Below are positions 1 to 8,436 of a DNA stretch of 56,530 nucleotides, one piece after another. Below the pieces are notes generated by a model, which did not search any database, was not told the origin of the DNA, and saw only the letters and a list, made by a program, of their open reading frames with translations. The first letter of the stretch is position 1. The number at the start of each line of letters is the position of its first letter. Origin of the DNA: JBDTNL01 sp039933785 (GTDB taxonomy: Bacteria > Acidobacteriota > Thermoanaerobaculia > Multivoradales > JAGPDF01); the NCBI GenBank assembly GCA_039933785.1, contig JBDTNL010000021.1, forward strand, positions 1 to 56,530, given 5' to 3'. A program made the position numbers and the translations under genes.

Positions 1-2
1 CC

Positions 3-23
3 GCCCAGGGCGTTGCCCTGGGC
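3..23. repeat. Palindrome (REP-like hairpin), 9-bp stem
   Basis: A perfect inverted repeat: arms at 3-11 and 15-23 around a 3-base loop. It lies downstream of the 3' end of the Y1 transposase gene. IS200/IS605-type and REP-associated (RAYT) transposases recognise small imperfect hairpins beside their genes, so this may be the element's end; a transcription terminator is the plain alternative. Confidence 0.55.
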
Positions 24-35
24 TCGAACTGGATC

Positions 36-49
36 GCCCCTGACGGGGC
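36..49. repeat. Second small palindrome beside the transposase
   Basis: Arms GCCCC (36-40) and GGGGC (45-49) around a TGAC loop. Together with the hairpin at 3-23 it forms a pair of stem-loops 3' of the transposase gene, as in REP doublets or IS200-type ends. Short, so chance is possible. Confidence 0.4.
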
Positions 50-86
50 TATGAACAACTGCCGTTCTTGTTCTCGCGCTCGGGGT

Positions 87-464
87 TCATCGGCGGTGAT
101 GTTCCCGTTGCTTCGCAATGTATTCGCGCACAGCCGGCACGTTCGATTCAGAAACCGCGAACGCACCATACCCAGCCTGCCACGCGAAGCTCGCGAAGGC
201 GTCGCCCTGGGTCTTCATCCATTTCGACGAGCACTTCTTGATCTCTTCCGCCACCGTCGCGACGGCGACGGTCCGGCTGAGCTGAAACAGAACATGGACA
301 TGATCATCCATTGAATTGATCAGCACCACTGGGCAGCCGAGAGTTTTCAAAACGACGGCCATGTAGCCATGCAGAGCGTCGCGAACGGTGTCTTCCAGCA
401 GCGGCTCGCGATATTTCGTGCTGAAGACGAGATGAATATGCAGACTTGCGCGAGACTGCGGCAC
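87..464 (-). CDS. Y1 (HUH) transposase, IS200/RAYT-like, possibly shortened at the C-terminus
   Basis: About 125 residues. The family nicks and joins single-stranded DNA through a tyrosine. The conserved N-terminal segment (IHLVFSTKYREP, near 10-21), the HUH metal motif (DDHVHVLF, H55 and H57) and the helix carrying the likely nucleophile (REYIAKQ, Tyr115) are all present. I chose the GTG at 464, which begins just before the family's conserved start and lies 5 bases past the stop of the upstream ATPase gene; a longer reading to 506 would overlap that gene. Family members usually run about 20-25 residues further, ending near a YDERYVWD-like motif; here translation stops right after the EHHRR segment. 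The catalytic core is intact, so it may be active or a decayed copy. Two palindromes follow the gene. Confidence 0.8.
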   Translation of the reverse strand: MPQSRASLHIHLVFSTKYREPLLEDTVRDALHGYMAVVLKTLGCPVVLINSMDDHVHVLFQLSRTVAVATVAEEIKKCSSKWMKTQGDAFASFAWQAGYGAFAVSESNVPAVREYIAKQREHHRR

Positions 465-469
465 CAGAT

Positions 470-1747
470 CTAGAACTGCCCCTCGAGCTGGCGCTTCAAG
501 AACCACCGCTGCAGCTGTTCCGGCGTCGCGATGCTGGTCTCGCCGAATTCAGTCGTCGCCATGTGCGAGCTCATCAGATTGAGCGCGCGGTACACGATGT
601 AGAGGAAGTTGTCCTTCGGCGTGTCCTTGCGGCGATCGTTGAACATGGCGCGCAGGCTGTCGAGCTGGCCGTTCATGACGTCGCTCGCCTGGGGCGCGGG
701 CGGCGGGGGCGCGGCCGGCGCTTTGCGGACGCGCGTCGAGCGCTTGAGGCCAAGGAACGAGGACTCGAGTGCTTCGAGCTCGGCCTTGATCTTGTTCGCG
801 GTCGGCGGGGCCTTGACCGGCGTCGTCCTCACCGGTCGATCGAGAAGGATCGGATATCCGCTGCGGGTCGATTCGTGCACCTGCTCGTCCTGCACGATCC
901 AGCCGAGCTGCGTCAGGTTGAGACGCGAGGACACGGTGCTCGCCAGCGTTTCGACCATCGGCTTGATCGCCGACTGGAAACCCTGGTCGACGCCGTTGAA
1001 CATGTTGAGCACGTAGTGCACGCGGAACGATTCCAGCATCTCGACGATGACGTCCAGAATCGGATGCCTGCCGAACGCCTCTTGGAGCTGGTCCACGAAG
1101 GTATCCAGATTCGGCAGCTCGGGGTCGTACACATCTTCGACGCGGTCGAGGAGCTCGCGCACCATGGTCTCATAGCGCGCCATGCCGTCCCGCTGGTAGA
1201 ACGCCGAGTCCGGGGCGAACAGGATACGCAACGACCGGAACAGGATCGCCTTCACGATGTCCGCCACCGAAGTTGTCGCGGCCGGGTGGTGGGGCGTGAA
1301 GACCAAGACGCCGGAGTTGGTGAACGGCAGGAATTCGATGACGTTGAGATCGAGCCCAGCCCGCAGGTCGAGGACCACGTAGTCCGCCGGCAGATGGCTG
1401 ATCTCGCTCGCCAGTCGCTTGCGGAACTCGGCGGTCGGGTTCGCGAGATCTTCGATGAAATGCTTGGGGGCGGCGATGAAACCGAAGTTCTTGAACTCGC
1501 GCCGCGGGTCGTGGGCGTCGTCCAGTCGGGTGATGCACTGCGCGAGCGGCACTTCTTTGCGTTTGAAATGGTACAGGTCGCGCTCGATGGGGACGTTGAG
1601 CACGCTGCGAACCGAGGAGGTTCCGGTATCGAGATCGACCAGGATCGTCGAACCCGAGCGGGCCAGACCGAGCGCGAAGTTCACCGCGAAAGTGGTCTTC
1701 CCTACTCCGCCCTTCCCGGAAGCCACCGGTATAATCCGCCGCGGCAT
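470..1747 (-). CDS. MinD/FlhG-like ParA-superfamily ATPase with C-terminal extension
   Basis: 425 residues. Deviant Walker A motif GKGGVGKT at residues 11-18 has the signature first lysine of MinD/ParA ATPases, which dimerise on ATP and position membrane or chromosome cargo. Walker A' is LVDLDTGTS (37-45) and Walker B is YVVLDLRAG (123-131), where the usual D-x-P/G-A is altered. The C-terminal 150 residues hold a proline-rich linker (APPPPAPQ) and a helical tail that I do not recognise. The start is the ATG at 1747, directly before the conserved IIPVASGKGG strand; further upstream the frame has no family similarity and runs into the divergent peptidase. A TAACCT box lies 10 bases upstream. 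No flagellar or min genes are adjacent, so the cargo is unknown. Confidence 0.75.
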   Translation of the reverse strand: MPRRIIPVASGKGGVGKTTFAVNFALGLARSGSTILVDLDTGTSSVRSVLNVPIERDLYHFKRKEVPLAQCITRLDDAHDPRREFKNFGFIAAPKHFIEDLANPTAEFRKRLASEISHLPADYVVLDLRAGLDLNVIEFLPFTNSGVLVFTPHHPAATTSVADIVKAILFRSLRILFAPDSAFYQRDGMARYETMVRELLDRVEDVYDPELPNLDTFVDQLQEAFGRHPILDVIVEMLESFRVHYVLNMFNGVDQGFQSAIKPMVETLASTVSSRLNLTQLGWIVQDEQVHESTRSGYPILLDRPVRTTPVKAPPTANKIKAELEALESSFLGLKRSTRVRKAPAAPPPPAPQASDVMNGQLDSLRAMFNDRRKDTPKDNFLYIVYRALNLMSSHMATTEFGETSIATPEQLQRWFLKRQLEGQF

Positions 1748-1831
1748 TGAAGATGTGAGGTTATCGCAAAACGGCTGGCAGCACGGAGTTCCCGAGCCGC
1801 AAACGCCCGCCCGACTCATAGAGGAGTGACC

Positions 1832-3748
1832 ATGTCCCAAGGCCTTGGAGAGATCAGCCCCGGCACCGTTTTCGGGCTCTGGCTCGCCGCGCCGCTGCTG
1901 CTGGCGCTTGCCGCCGGAGCGGCAACGGGCGCCTCGCCCTCGCCTCTGGCCCGGGACGCGCATTCCTTCGCGCGCCCTGACGACGTGCGGGTGAAGCACC
2001 TCGCCCTGGACCTCACCGTCGACTTTGCCGCTCGGACACTCGCCGGAAATGCACAACTCACCCTCGAGAATTCGACCGGCGCGCGCTCGCTGGTGCTCGA
2101 CACTCGAGATCTCGATATTCGAAGCGTCCACCTGGACGGCTCGCCCCAACCCGCTAGGTTCACGCTCGGCCAGGAGGTGAAATTCCTCGGCCGGTCGCTG
2201 ACGATCGAGATTCTCCCCACCACCAAGGTCGTGCGCGTCGACTATTCGAGCCGCCCCGAGGCTTCCGCCGTGCAGTGGCTGACCCCGGCGCAGACAGCGG
2301 GCGGTAAGCAGCCGTTTCTCTTCACCCAGTCCGAGGCGATTCTCGCTCGCACGTGGGTACCCTGCCAGGACACGCCCTCGGTGCGGATGACCTACGAGGC
2401 CGTGATTCATGTTCCGGCCGAGCTGATGGCGGTGATGAGCGCGGAGAACCCGACCGAGCGCACCGCCGACGGGATCTACCACTTCTCGATGCCCCAGCCG
2501 ATTCCCTCGTACCTGCTCGCCCTGGCGGTGGGAGACCTGGAATTCCGCTCGATGGGTCCGCGCAGCGGCGTCTACGCAGAGCCATCAATGCTCGCCAAGT
2601 CCGCCTACGAGCTCGCCGACACCGAGACAATGATCACCGCGGCCGAGGCGCTCTACGGCCCCTATCGCTGGGGACGCTACGACCTGCTCGTACTTCCGCC
2701 GAGCTTTCCCTTCGGCGGCATGGAGAATCCCCGGCTGACCTTCGCGACGCCGACCATTCTCGCCGGCGACCGTTCACTGGTCTCGCTGGTCGCCCATGAG
2801 CTCGCGCATTCGTGGTCGGGGAACCTGGTAACCAACGCGACCTGGAACGACGTCTGGCTGAACGAGGGCTTCACGAACTACTTCGAGAACCGGATCATGG
2901 AAGCGGTGAGCGGGCGCGACTTCAGCGAAATGCTCGCGACGCTGCAGTACCAGAGCTTGACGGCGACGGTCAAGGAAATGGGGCCTACGAACCCCGATAC
3001 CAAACTTCATCTCGACCTCGCCGGCCGGGATCCAGACGAGGGCACGGGCGACATCGCCTACGAGAAGGGGTTCTTCTTCCTCCGCGCCCTCGAGCAGGCG
3101 GCCGGCCGCGACCGGATCGACGCGTTTCTACGGGGCTACTTCGACCACTTCGCCTTTCACTCGATGGATACCGCGCATTTCGTCGCCTATCTCCAAACGA
3201 CACTGTTGGGGCCCAATCCGGATATCGCGAAGCAAATCGATCCGGCCGCGTGGATCGAAACGCCGGGCTTGCCGGCGAGCCTGAAAGCACCCGAGTCAAA
3301 GGCGCTGGCGGGAGTTTCGGCCGTCATCGCGCGGTGGACTCATGGAACCCTGGCGAAGAGCCTGGACACCAAAGGCTGGAGCACGCAACACTGGCTGTAC
3401 TTCCTCAACAACCTTCCGGCGATGCTCGCTCCCGGCCAGATGAGCGATCTCGATGGCGCCTTTCACTTCACCACCAGTGGCAACAGCGAGATCCTCTTCG
3501 CTTGGCTCAAGCTTTCGCTGCAGAACCAGTACACCGCGGCCGACCCGGCGCTCGACCACTTCCTCACCACCGTGGGCCGGCGCAAGTTCATCGTGCCGCT
3601 CTACAAAGAGCTCGCCAAGACACCGAGCGGTCTCGAGCGCGCCCGCGCCCTCTATGCGCGGGCGCGTCCGGGCTACCATCCCGTGGCGGTGACCACCCTC
3701 GACACCGTGCTCGGCAAGCCCGGCCTATCCGCACCCCCGCCGGGATGA
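1832..3748 (+). CDS. M1 family zinc aminopeptidase, leukotriene A4 hydrolase-like
   Basis: 638 residues. N-terminal hydrophobic segment (about 14-35) is a likely signal peptide, so the enzyme probably works in the periplasm, trimming N-terminal residues from peptides. Substrate-anchoring GGMENP at 295-300; zinc site HELAH (H322, E323, H326) and the third ligand in NEGF (E345), giving the exact HExxH-x18-E spacing; the conserved YEKG tyrosine is Y410. The C-terminal third resembles the helical domain of leukotriene A4 hydrolase, ending with a YHPVAVTTLDTVLG-like segment, so the protein is full length. The ATG at 1832 is preceded by GAGGAG at 1821-1826; a GTG at 1826 is too close to it. The stop overlaps the next gene by 4 bases. 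Confidence 0.92.
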   Translation: MSQGLGEISPGTVFGLWLAAPLLLALAAGAATGASPSPLARDAHSFARPDDVRVKHLALDLTVDFAARTLAGNAQLTLENSTGARSLVLDTRDLDIRSVHLDGSPQPARFTLGQEVKFLGRSLTIEILPTTKVVRVDYSSRPEASAVQWLTPAQTAGGKQPFLFTQSEAILARTWVPCQDTPSVRMTYEAVIHVPAELMAVMSAENPTERTADGIYHFSMPQPIPSYLLALAVGDLEFRSMGPRSGVYAEPSMLAKSAYELADTETMITAAEALYGPYRWGRYDLLVLPPSFPFGGMENPRLTFATPTILAGDRSLVSLVAHELAHSWSGNLVTNATWNDVWLNEGFTNYFENRIMEAVSGRDFSEMLATLQYQSLTATVKEMGPTNPDTKLHLDLAGRDPDEGTGDIAYEKGFFFLRALEQAAGRDRIDAFLRGYFDHFAFHSMDTAHFVAYLQTTLLGPNPDIAKQIDPAAWIETPGLPASLKAPESKALAGVSAVIARWTHGTLAKSLDTKGWSTQHWLYFLNNLPAMLAPGQMSDLDGAFHFTTSGNSEILFAWLKLSLQNQYTAADPALDHFLTTVGRRKFIVPLYKELAKTPSGLERARALYARARPGYHPVAVTTLDTVLGKPGLSAPPPG

Positions 3749-4872
3749 ACCAGTCCGGACTGTCGCGCGAGGACCTCGCCGCCGCTCTCGCCGCGTTCGC
3801 GATCGACGGCGAGTTGCGCGAGGTTCGCCCGCACGGCACCGGGCACATCCACGACTCGTTCGTCGCCACCTTGGCGCGCGAGGGACGCGCGGAGGCGGCG
3901 CCCAAGCGCTACTTGCTGCAGCGCCTGAACCAGCGCGTATTCGCCGACCTCGACCGGGTGGTCGAGAACATTGCGCAGGTCACGGCGCACGTCCGCCGCG
4001 CGCTCGCCGTACGGGGCGAGAACCATGACGGCCGAGCGGTTCTCCAACTGGTTCCGGCCCGCGCGGGTGGGTTCCTTTGGCGCAATACCGCCGGCGACTG
4101 TTTCCGTACATACGATTTCATCGAGCGCAGCGTCGCGCTCGAGCGGCCCCAAACGCCCGAGCAGGCGTTCGAGGCGGCGCGAACATTCGCGCAATTCCAG
4201 CGCGCGCTCGGCGACTATTCGGGTCCGCCCCTGTTCGAAGTCTTGCCGGCTTTCCACAACACGCCGCGCCGACTGGCCGATCTCGTTGCCGCGGTCGACC
4301 GCGACGAACATGGTCGAGCGGCGCTCGCGAAAGCAGAGATCTGCGAGGCGTTGGCCGAGGAAGCTCTGGCGAGCAGCTTGATTCGCTTGCGCGACGCGGG
4401 AGATCTGCCCGAGAGGATCACCCACAACGACACCAAGCTGAACAACGTGCTCTTCGACGAGCGGACGGGAAGAGGCCTCTGCGTCACCGATCTCGATACC
4501 GTGATGCCCGGCCTCGGGCTCTATGACTTCGGCGATTTGGTGCGCTCCGCCGCCACCAATGCGGCCGAGGACGAACCCGACTCCTCGCGAATCGACGTCA
4601 AAATCGACATTTTCCAGGCGCTGGCTCGAGGCTGGATCGCGGGAGCGGGGACCGGCTTCCTGCGCGGGGAACGCGAGCGCATGGTGCTCGCCGGCCGGCT
4701 TTTATCCTACGAGCTTGGCGTGCGCTTCCTCACCGATTTCCTGGATGGCGATCGCTACTTCAAGACTGGGCACACCGGGCAGAACCTCGCTCGGTGCCGC
4801 AGCCAATTCGCCATGGCCCGTTCGCTGGCGCGCCACGAAGAGACGCTGCAGCGTTGGATCGAATCGATCTAG
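3745..4872 (+). CDS. Phosphotransferase (APH family), N-acetylhexosamine 1-kinase-like
   Basis: 375 residues. The family phosphorylates small hydroxylated substrates from ATP; the arrangement here most resembles NahK-type sugar 1-kinases. Visible motifs: a nucleotide-binding loop (GTGHIHDSF, 31-39), catalytic loop THNDTKLNN with D229, and the metal-binding DLDT with D249/D251 followed by GLGLYDFGD. The start ATG overlaps the peptidase stop as ATGA, so the pair is probably translationally coupled. The actual sugar is not determined by the sequence. The pairing with a secreted peptidase is odd, since this kinase has no signal peptide and should be cytoplasmic. Confidence 0.82.
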   Translation: MNQSGLSREDLAAALAAFAIDGELREVRPHGTGHIHDSFVATLAREGRAEAAPKRYLLQRLNQRVFADLDRVVENIAQVTAHVRRALAVRGENHDGRAVLQLVPARAGGFLWRNTAGDCFRTYDFIERSVALERPQTPEQAFEAARTFAQFQRALGDYSGPPLFEVLPAFHNTPRRLADLVAAVDRDEHGRAALAKAEICEALAEEALASSLIRLRDAGDLPERITHNDTKLNNVLFDERTGRGLCVTDLDTVMPGLGLYDFGDLVRSAATNAAEDEPDSSRIDVKIDIFQALARGWIAGAGTGFLRGERERMVLAGRLLSYELGVRFLTDFLDGDRYFKTGHTGQNLARCRSQFAMARSLARHEETLQRWIESI

Positions 4873-4892
4873 GACGATTTGACCGAGCGCCC

Positions 4893-5873
4893 TCAGGACT
4901 CGAGCGTCAGCACGATCTTGCCGCTGACGCCGCCGGCAGCAAGCACGCCGTAGGCCTCGATGATCCGTTCGAACGGCATGATCCGATCGACCACCGGACG
5001 CAAACGACCATCGGCCAACCGAGGCAGCCCAAAGGCGGCGAAGCCGCGCACCAGCGCCGCCTTCTCGGTCCGTGAACGCGGTCTGAGGACCGAACCGATC
5101 AGACGCGCGCGGCGACTCATCAGGTCGTAGAGCTCCAGCTGCGCGGAACGGCCGGCGAGAAGTCCGACCTGCGTCAGCCGGCCACCCACCGCGAGCGAGC
5201 GAATGAGATCGGGGAGGAATCGTCCGCCGACCAAGTCGAAAATCAAGTCGACGCCGCGGCCGCCGGTGAGAGCAAGAGCCTCCGCCGTCAGTGTCTCATC
5301 GAGCAGCACGTAGCCGTCCGCGCCCAAACCGCGCAGGTTCTCCAGTCGCCCACGATCGCGACCCGCCGCCAATACGCGTGCGCCGAGTTGATTCGCGATT
5401 TCTACCGCCATGGTGCCCATGCCGCCGGTGGCGCCGGTGACGAGAACGGTCTCGCCCGGCCGCAGGCCGCCTTCATGAACCAGGTTGGTCCAAGCCGTAA
5501 GGCAAGCCTCGGGCAGTGCGGCGCCTTCTGCGAACGACAGTCGGTCGGGCAGCGCCATCAGCTGGCCGACGGGAATCGCGACGCGGCTGGCGTGACCGCC
5601 TCCGCCGAGAAGCGCCATCACCCGATCGCCCGGGAGGAAGCCGCTCACGCCCGCGCCGAGCTCGGCGATCAGACCGGAACACTCGAGCCCGGGCACCGTG
5701 CTTTCCCCCGCCGGGGGCGGATACTGTCCACGAATCTGCAACAGGTCGGCGTGGTTGAGCGCTGTCGCCTGCACGTCCACCAGGACTTCGCCCCGCGCCG
5801 GACGCGGATCCGCGACCTCCACGAGCTGTGGCTTGGGTTTGCCCGATTCCTCGACGACTTCTACTGCCTTCAT
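4893..5873 (-). CDS. Zinc-independent quinone oxidoreductase (MDR superfamily, PIG3-like)
   Basis: 326 residues. Medium-chain dehydrogenase/reductase fold: N-terminal catalytic domain with the LNHADLLQIRGQYPPP segment (39-54) typical of NADPH:quinone oxidoreductases related to human PIG3, then a Rossmann domain with GATGGMG at 147-153. No cysteine cluster for zinc is visible. It should reduce quinones or enone-type carbonyls using NADPH in the cytoplasm. The start overlaps the end of the upstream Ser/Thr kinase gene by 4 bases (ATGA), so the two are co-expressed. Converges with the sugar kinase gene, with 20 bases between the two stops and no clear terminator. Confidence 0.88.
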   Translation of the reverse strand: MKAVEVVEESGKPKPQLVEVADPRPARGEVLVDVQATALNHADLLQIRGQYPPPAGESTVPGLECSGLIAELGAGVSGFLPGDRVMALLGGGGHASRVAIPVGQLMALPDRLSFAEGAALPEACLTAWTNLVHEGGLRPGETVLVTGATGGMGTMAVEIANQLGARVLAAGRDRGRLENLRGLGADGYVLLDETLTAEALALTGGRGVDLIFDLVGGRFLPDLIRSLAVGGRLTQVGLLAGRSAQLELYDLMSRRARLIGSVLRPRSRTEKAALVRGFAAFGLPRLADGRLRPVVDRIMPFERIIEAYGVLAAGGVSGKIVLTLES

Positions 5874-8377
5874 CGTTGACTCCTGCCTGTCCGAGGCCTG
5901 CGATATCCCATCGTCTCCAAGGCGGCGACGACCGGAGCCGCCTCGTCATCACGCCCCAGACGCAGCATAGCGTCCGACCACGGAGCCATCACACGCCAGA
6001 AGGTCAGCGGTCGCCGGCATGACGCGAGAATCTCGATGGCATGCAAGAACGCGCGTCGAGCTTCGGCGGGGTCCGCCGCGGCGAGGGCGATTCGCCCACG
6101 CAGGATCTCGCTCTCGGACACCAGGGCGCGATTCTGTTCGCTCAACCCCTCCAGGGCGAGCTGCTTGAGGAGAACGCGACCGGCCTCGAGCTCGGTCCGA
6201 GCCTTGCCCAGCGGCTCACCGCTGTCGAGCATGTCCCGGGCGTTCCGCACCCGGCAAACGCCGGCAAGCAGGCGCAGGTCCGGATCGCTCGGATCGCTCA
6301 CGCTCAGCTTCGCGCTCGCGGGGCAGGCCTCGCGCAGCAGCACCAGAGACTCGGCGCTGCGGCCGCCCGCGGCTTCGAGATCCGCCAGCGCGCCGCGAAA
6401 GGCTACCTGCCAGCGAGCGAGCACCGCGTTCTCGGCGTCTTTCCGGGCCAGGTCAGCGATCGTCGCCAGACCGCTCACGTAGAGTTCGCGCGCTTCCTCT
6501 GCGAAGCCGAAGCTGCCCAGGAGGTTGGCGAGAAACCCGCGCGCCACAGCGACGTCCTGCCGCAGGACCGCATTTTCTAGATCCTTCGCCAGCAGAGCTT
6601 CCTGGATGCTCAAGCTCTCACGCCGCTCGGTGCGCGCCACATCGAGATCCCCTCGGCGCTCCGCGAGAATGCTCACGAAAGCCAGGGTATTCGCAAGCTC
6701 ACCCTGGATCTCCGACTCCCCAGGTTTACGGCGCGCATATTCGCGCTGGTCCGTAAGACTCTCGTCGTAGAGGCTCGCCGCACCGTCGAGATCGCCCTGG
6801 AGCTCGAGCAAAGTTCCTTTGTCGTGACGCGCCGAGCCTCGAGCCAGGAGCGCTTCCAGGTTGTCGGGATGCTGTGCGGCCACACCCTCGGCCAAGCGCA
6901 GGGCGCGTTCCCACGCCGCCGCCGCCGGTCCTTTTTCCCCGCGATCGTAGTGCAGCTGCCCCTGCCAGGTCGCAGCTTCAGCCAGTCGCAGCTGCAACTC
7001 GGCGTCCGACGGGTAGCGCGCTGTGGCCGCCTTCGCCAAACGCTCACCGCGCTCGAACGCCGCCAGGGCCCCGGCCAAATCACCATGGCTGCGACGAGCA
7101 TCGCCGATCTGTAGGACCGTCTGCACGCGGCGACCCAGGTCTGCCGGGCTCAGGTCGCGCTCGGGCAGGCTTTCGAAGTACTCGAGGGCGTGTTCTCCCA
7201 CGACGTCGAGCAGCTCGAGACGACCTAGACCGGTGAGCTTGGTACGCAGGTCTCCGAGCATGAATCCGATCAATCCCTCGGCCTGGCGCCTCCGGCTCTC
7301 GGCATCGGCGCGCGCCGACGACGCAACGTAGGCGAGCCGGCTCACGACAGCCAGGACCGCCAGCAGAACCACAAAGGTACCGACAATCACCCTCACGCGG
7401 AATTTCCGTCGGCGTTCGCGTTGCGGCCGGTCGCGAATCCACCGCAGTTGAGCCGCGACCGCCTCGGCTGTCGGCCGGCGGCGCGGATCCAGCGTCTCCA
7501 TGTCGTGAATCAAGTGCACGAGCTCGGGATCGATCCCCTCCATGGCATCGGTCTCGGCGCGCTCGATTCTCCGCGCCAGCTCTTGTTCATCGCACTCTCC
7601 GTATGCCGGCTTACGAGTGAACAGTCCTTGGAGGAGAACGCCTAGCGAGTACACGTCGCTAGCCTCGTCCACGGTTCGGCCGCTCACCTGCTCCGGGCTC
7701 ATGGCGGGCAGAGTGCCCACGACCAATCCGTGACGGGTGAGGTCGGGCCGCCGCTTTCCCTCCTCGCCGGGTGGCTTGTCCGCGCGCGGTAGTGACGCCC
7801 AGACTTCGGTCGGCGGCATACCCACCGGACCCGCCAACGGTACCGTGCCGAGGCCTGAGGCGCGAGGCTCGACGGCGTCTTCGAGCGCCGCATCGGCTTC
7901 GTCTCCCAGCGAACGCGCGATTCCGAAGTCGAGGATCTTGATCGCGCCTTCGGGCGTCACCATGATGTTGTCGGCCTTCAGGTCCCGGTGCACGATCCGC
8001 TCACGGTGCGCCGCCGCCAGCGCCCGAGAGATCTGCTCGGCCATCCGAAGCGTTTCGTCGAACGAGGGGTTCTCGTCGGCGAACTCTCCCAGCGTTCGCC
8101 CCGCAACGTACTCGAGCACCAGGAAGTCCGCCTCCGGAGTCTCCAGCAGCTCGTAAACCTGGCAGATACCGGGATGACCGAGGCGAGACAAGAGCCGTGC
8201 CTCGCGCAGGAATCGTTCCTTCCTGCGCTCGCCGAGGCGCTGCCATGGCCGCAGCGTTTTCACCGCCACTCGACGTTCGAGTTTGGTGTCGAACCCGAGG
8301 TACACCTCGCCCATACCTCCCTCGCCGAGGCGGGAGTCGATGCGAATGCTGCCGACGGTGGAACCGACGAGACTCAC
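5870..8377 (-). CDS. Transmembrane Ser/Thr protein kinase with TPR-like extracytoplasmic domain
   Basis: 835 residues. PknB-type kinase domain at about 11-315: glycine loop GEGGMG (18-23), K40, helix C E59, HRDLKADN with D132, DFG D150. Between DFG and the MSPEQ motif (226-230) there are about 75 residues, roughly 40 more than usual, including a proline-rich insert; the usual tyrosine or phenylalanine before MSPE is alanine. A single membrane helix spans about 329-350. The remaining 480 residues are helical TPR-like repeats, a common sensor arrangement in Acidobacteria and Myxobacteria. The start is a GTG whose TAGGCT box ends 6 bases upstream with no Shine-Dalgarno, suggesting a leaderless mRNA. 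Coupled to the oxidoreductase gene by ATGA. Targets are unknown. Confidence 0.93.
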   Translation of the reverse strand: MSLVGSTVGSIRIDSRLGEGGMGEVYLGFDTKLERRVAVKTLRPWQRLGERRKERFLREARLLSRLGHPGICQVYELLETPEADFLVLEYVAGRTLGEFADENPSFDETLRMAEQISRALAAAHRERIVHRDLKADNIMVTPEGAIKILDFGIARSLGDEADAALEDAVEPRASGLGTVPLAGPVGMPPTEVWASLPRADKPPGEEGKRRPDLTRHGLVVGTLPAMSPEQVSGRTVDEASDVYSLGVLLQGLFTRKPAYGECDEQELARRIERAETDAMEGIDPELVHLIHDMETLDPRRRPTAEAVAAQLRWIRDRPQRERRRKFRVRVIVGTFVVLLAVLAVVSRLAYVASSARADAESRRRQAEGLIGFMLGDLRTKLTGLGRLELLDVVGEHALEYFESLPERDLSPADLGRRVQTVLQIGDARRSHGDLAGALAAFERGERLAKAATARYPSDAELQLRLAEAATWQGQLHYDRGEKGPAAAAWERALRLAEGVAAQHPDNLEALLARGSARHDKGTLLELQGDLDGAASLYDESLTDQREYARRKPGESEIQGELANTLAFVSILAERRGDLDVARTERRESLSIQEALLAKDLENAVLRQDVAVARGFLANLLGSFGFAEEARELYVSGLATIADLARKDAENAVLARWQVAFRGALADLEAAGGRSAESLVLLREACPASAKLSVSDPSDPDLRLLAGVCRVRNARDMLDSGEPLGKARTELEAGRVLLKQLALEGLSEQNRALVSESEILRGRIALAAADPAEARRAFLHAIEILASCRRPLTFWRVMAPWSDAMLRLGRDDEAAPVVAALETMGYRRPRTGRSQR

Positions 8378-8383
8378 CGAGCG

Positions 8384-8389
8384 AGCCTA
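8384..8389 (-). promoter_or_regulatory. Candidate leaderless -10 box (TAGGCT) of the kinase gene
   Basis: TAGGCT on the minus strand ends 6 bases before the GTG start at 8377, placing the expected transcription start on the first base of the codon. No clear -35 box. Confidence 0.5.
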
Positions 8390-8436
8390 CCGCGAGGCGC
8401 GAGACTGGAACCGCGTCGGGGAGGATTCTCGTGCGA

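Noticed and set aside
2812..3744. Open frame running into the sugar kinase gene from inside the M1 peptidase
   Set aside because: It overlaps the conserved C-terminal half of the peptidase in another frame. Only the part from 3745 has family similarity.
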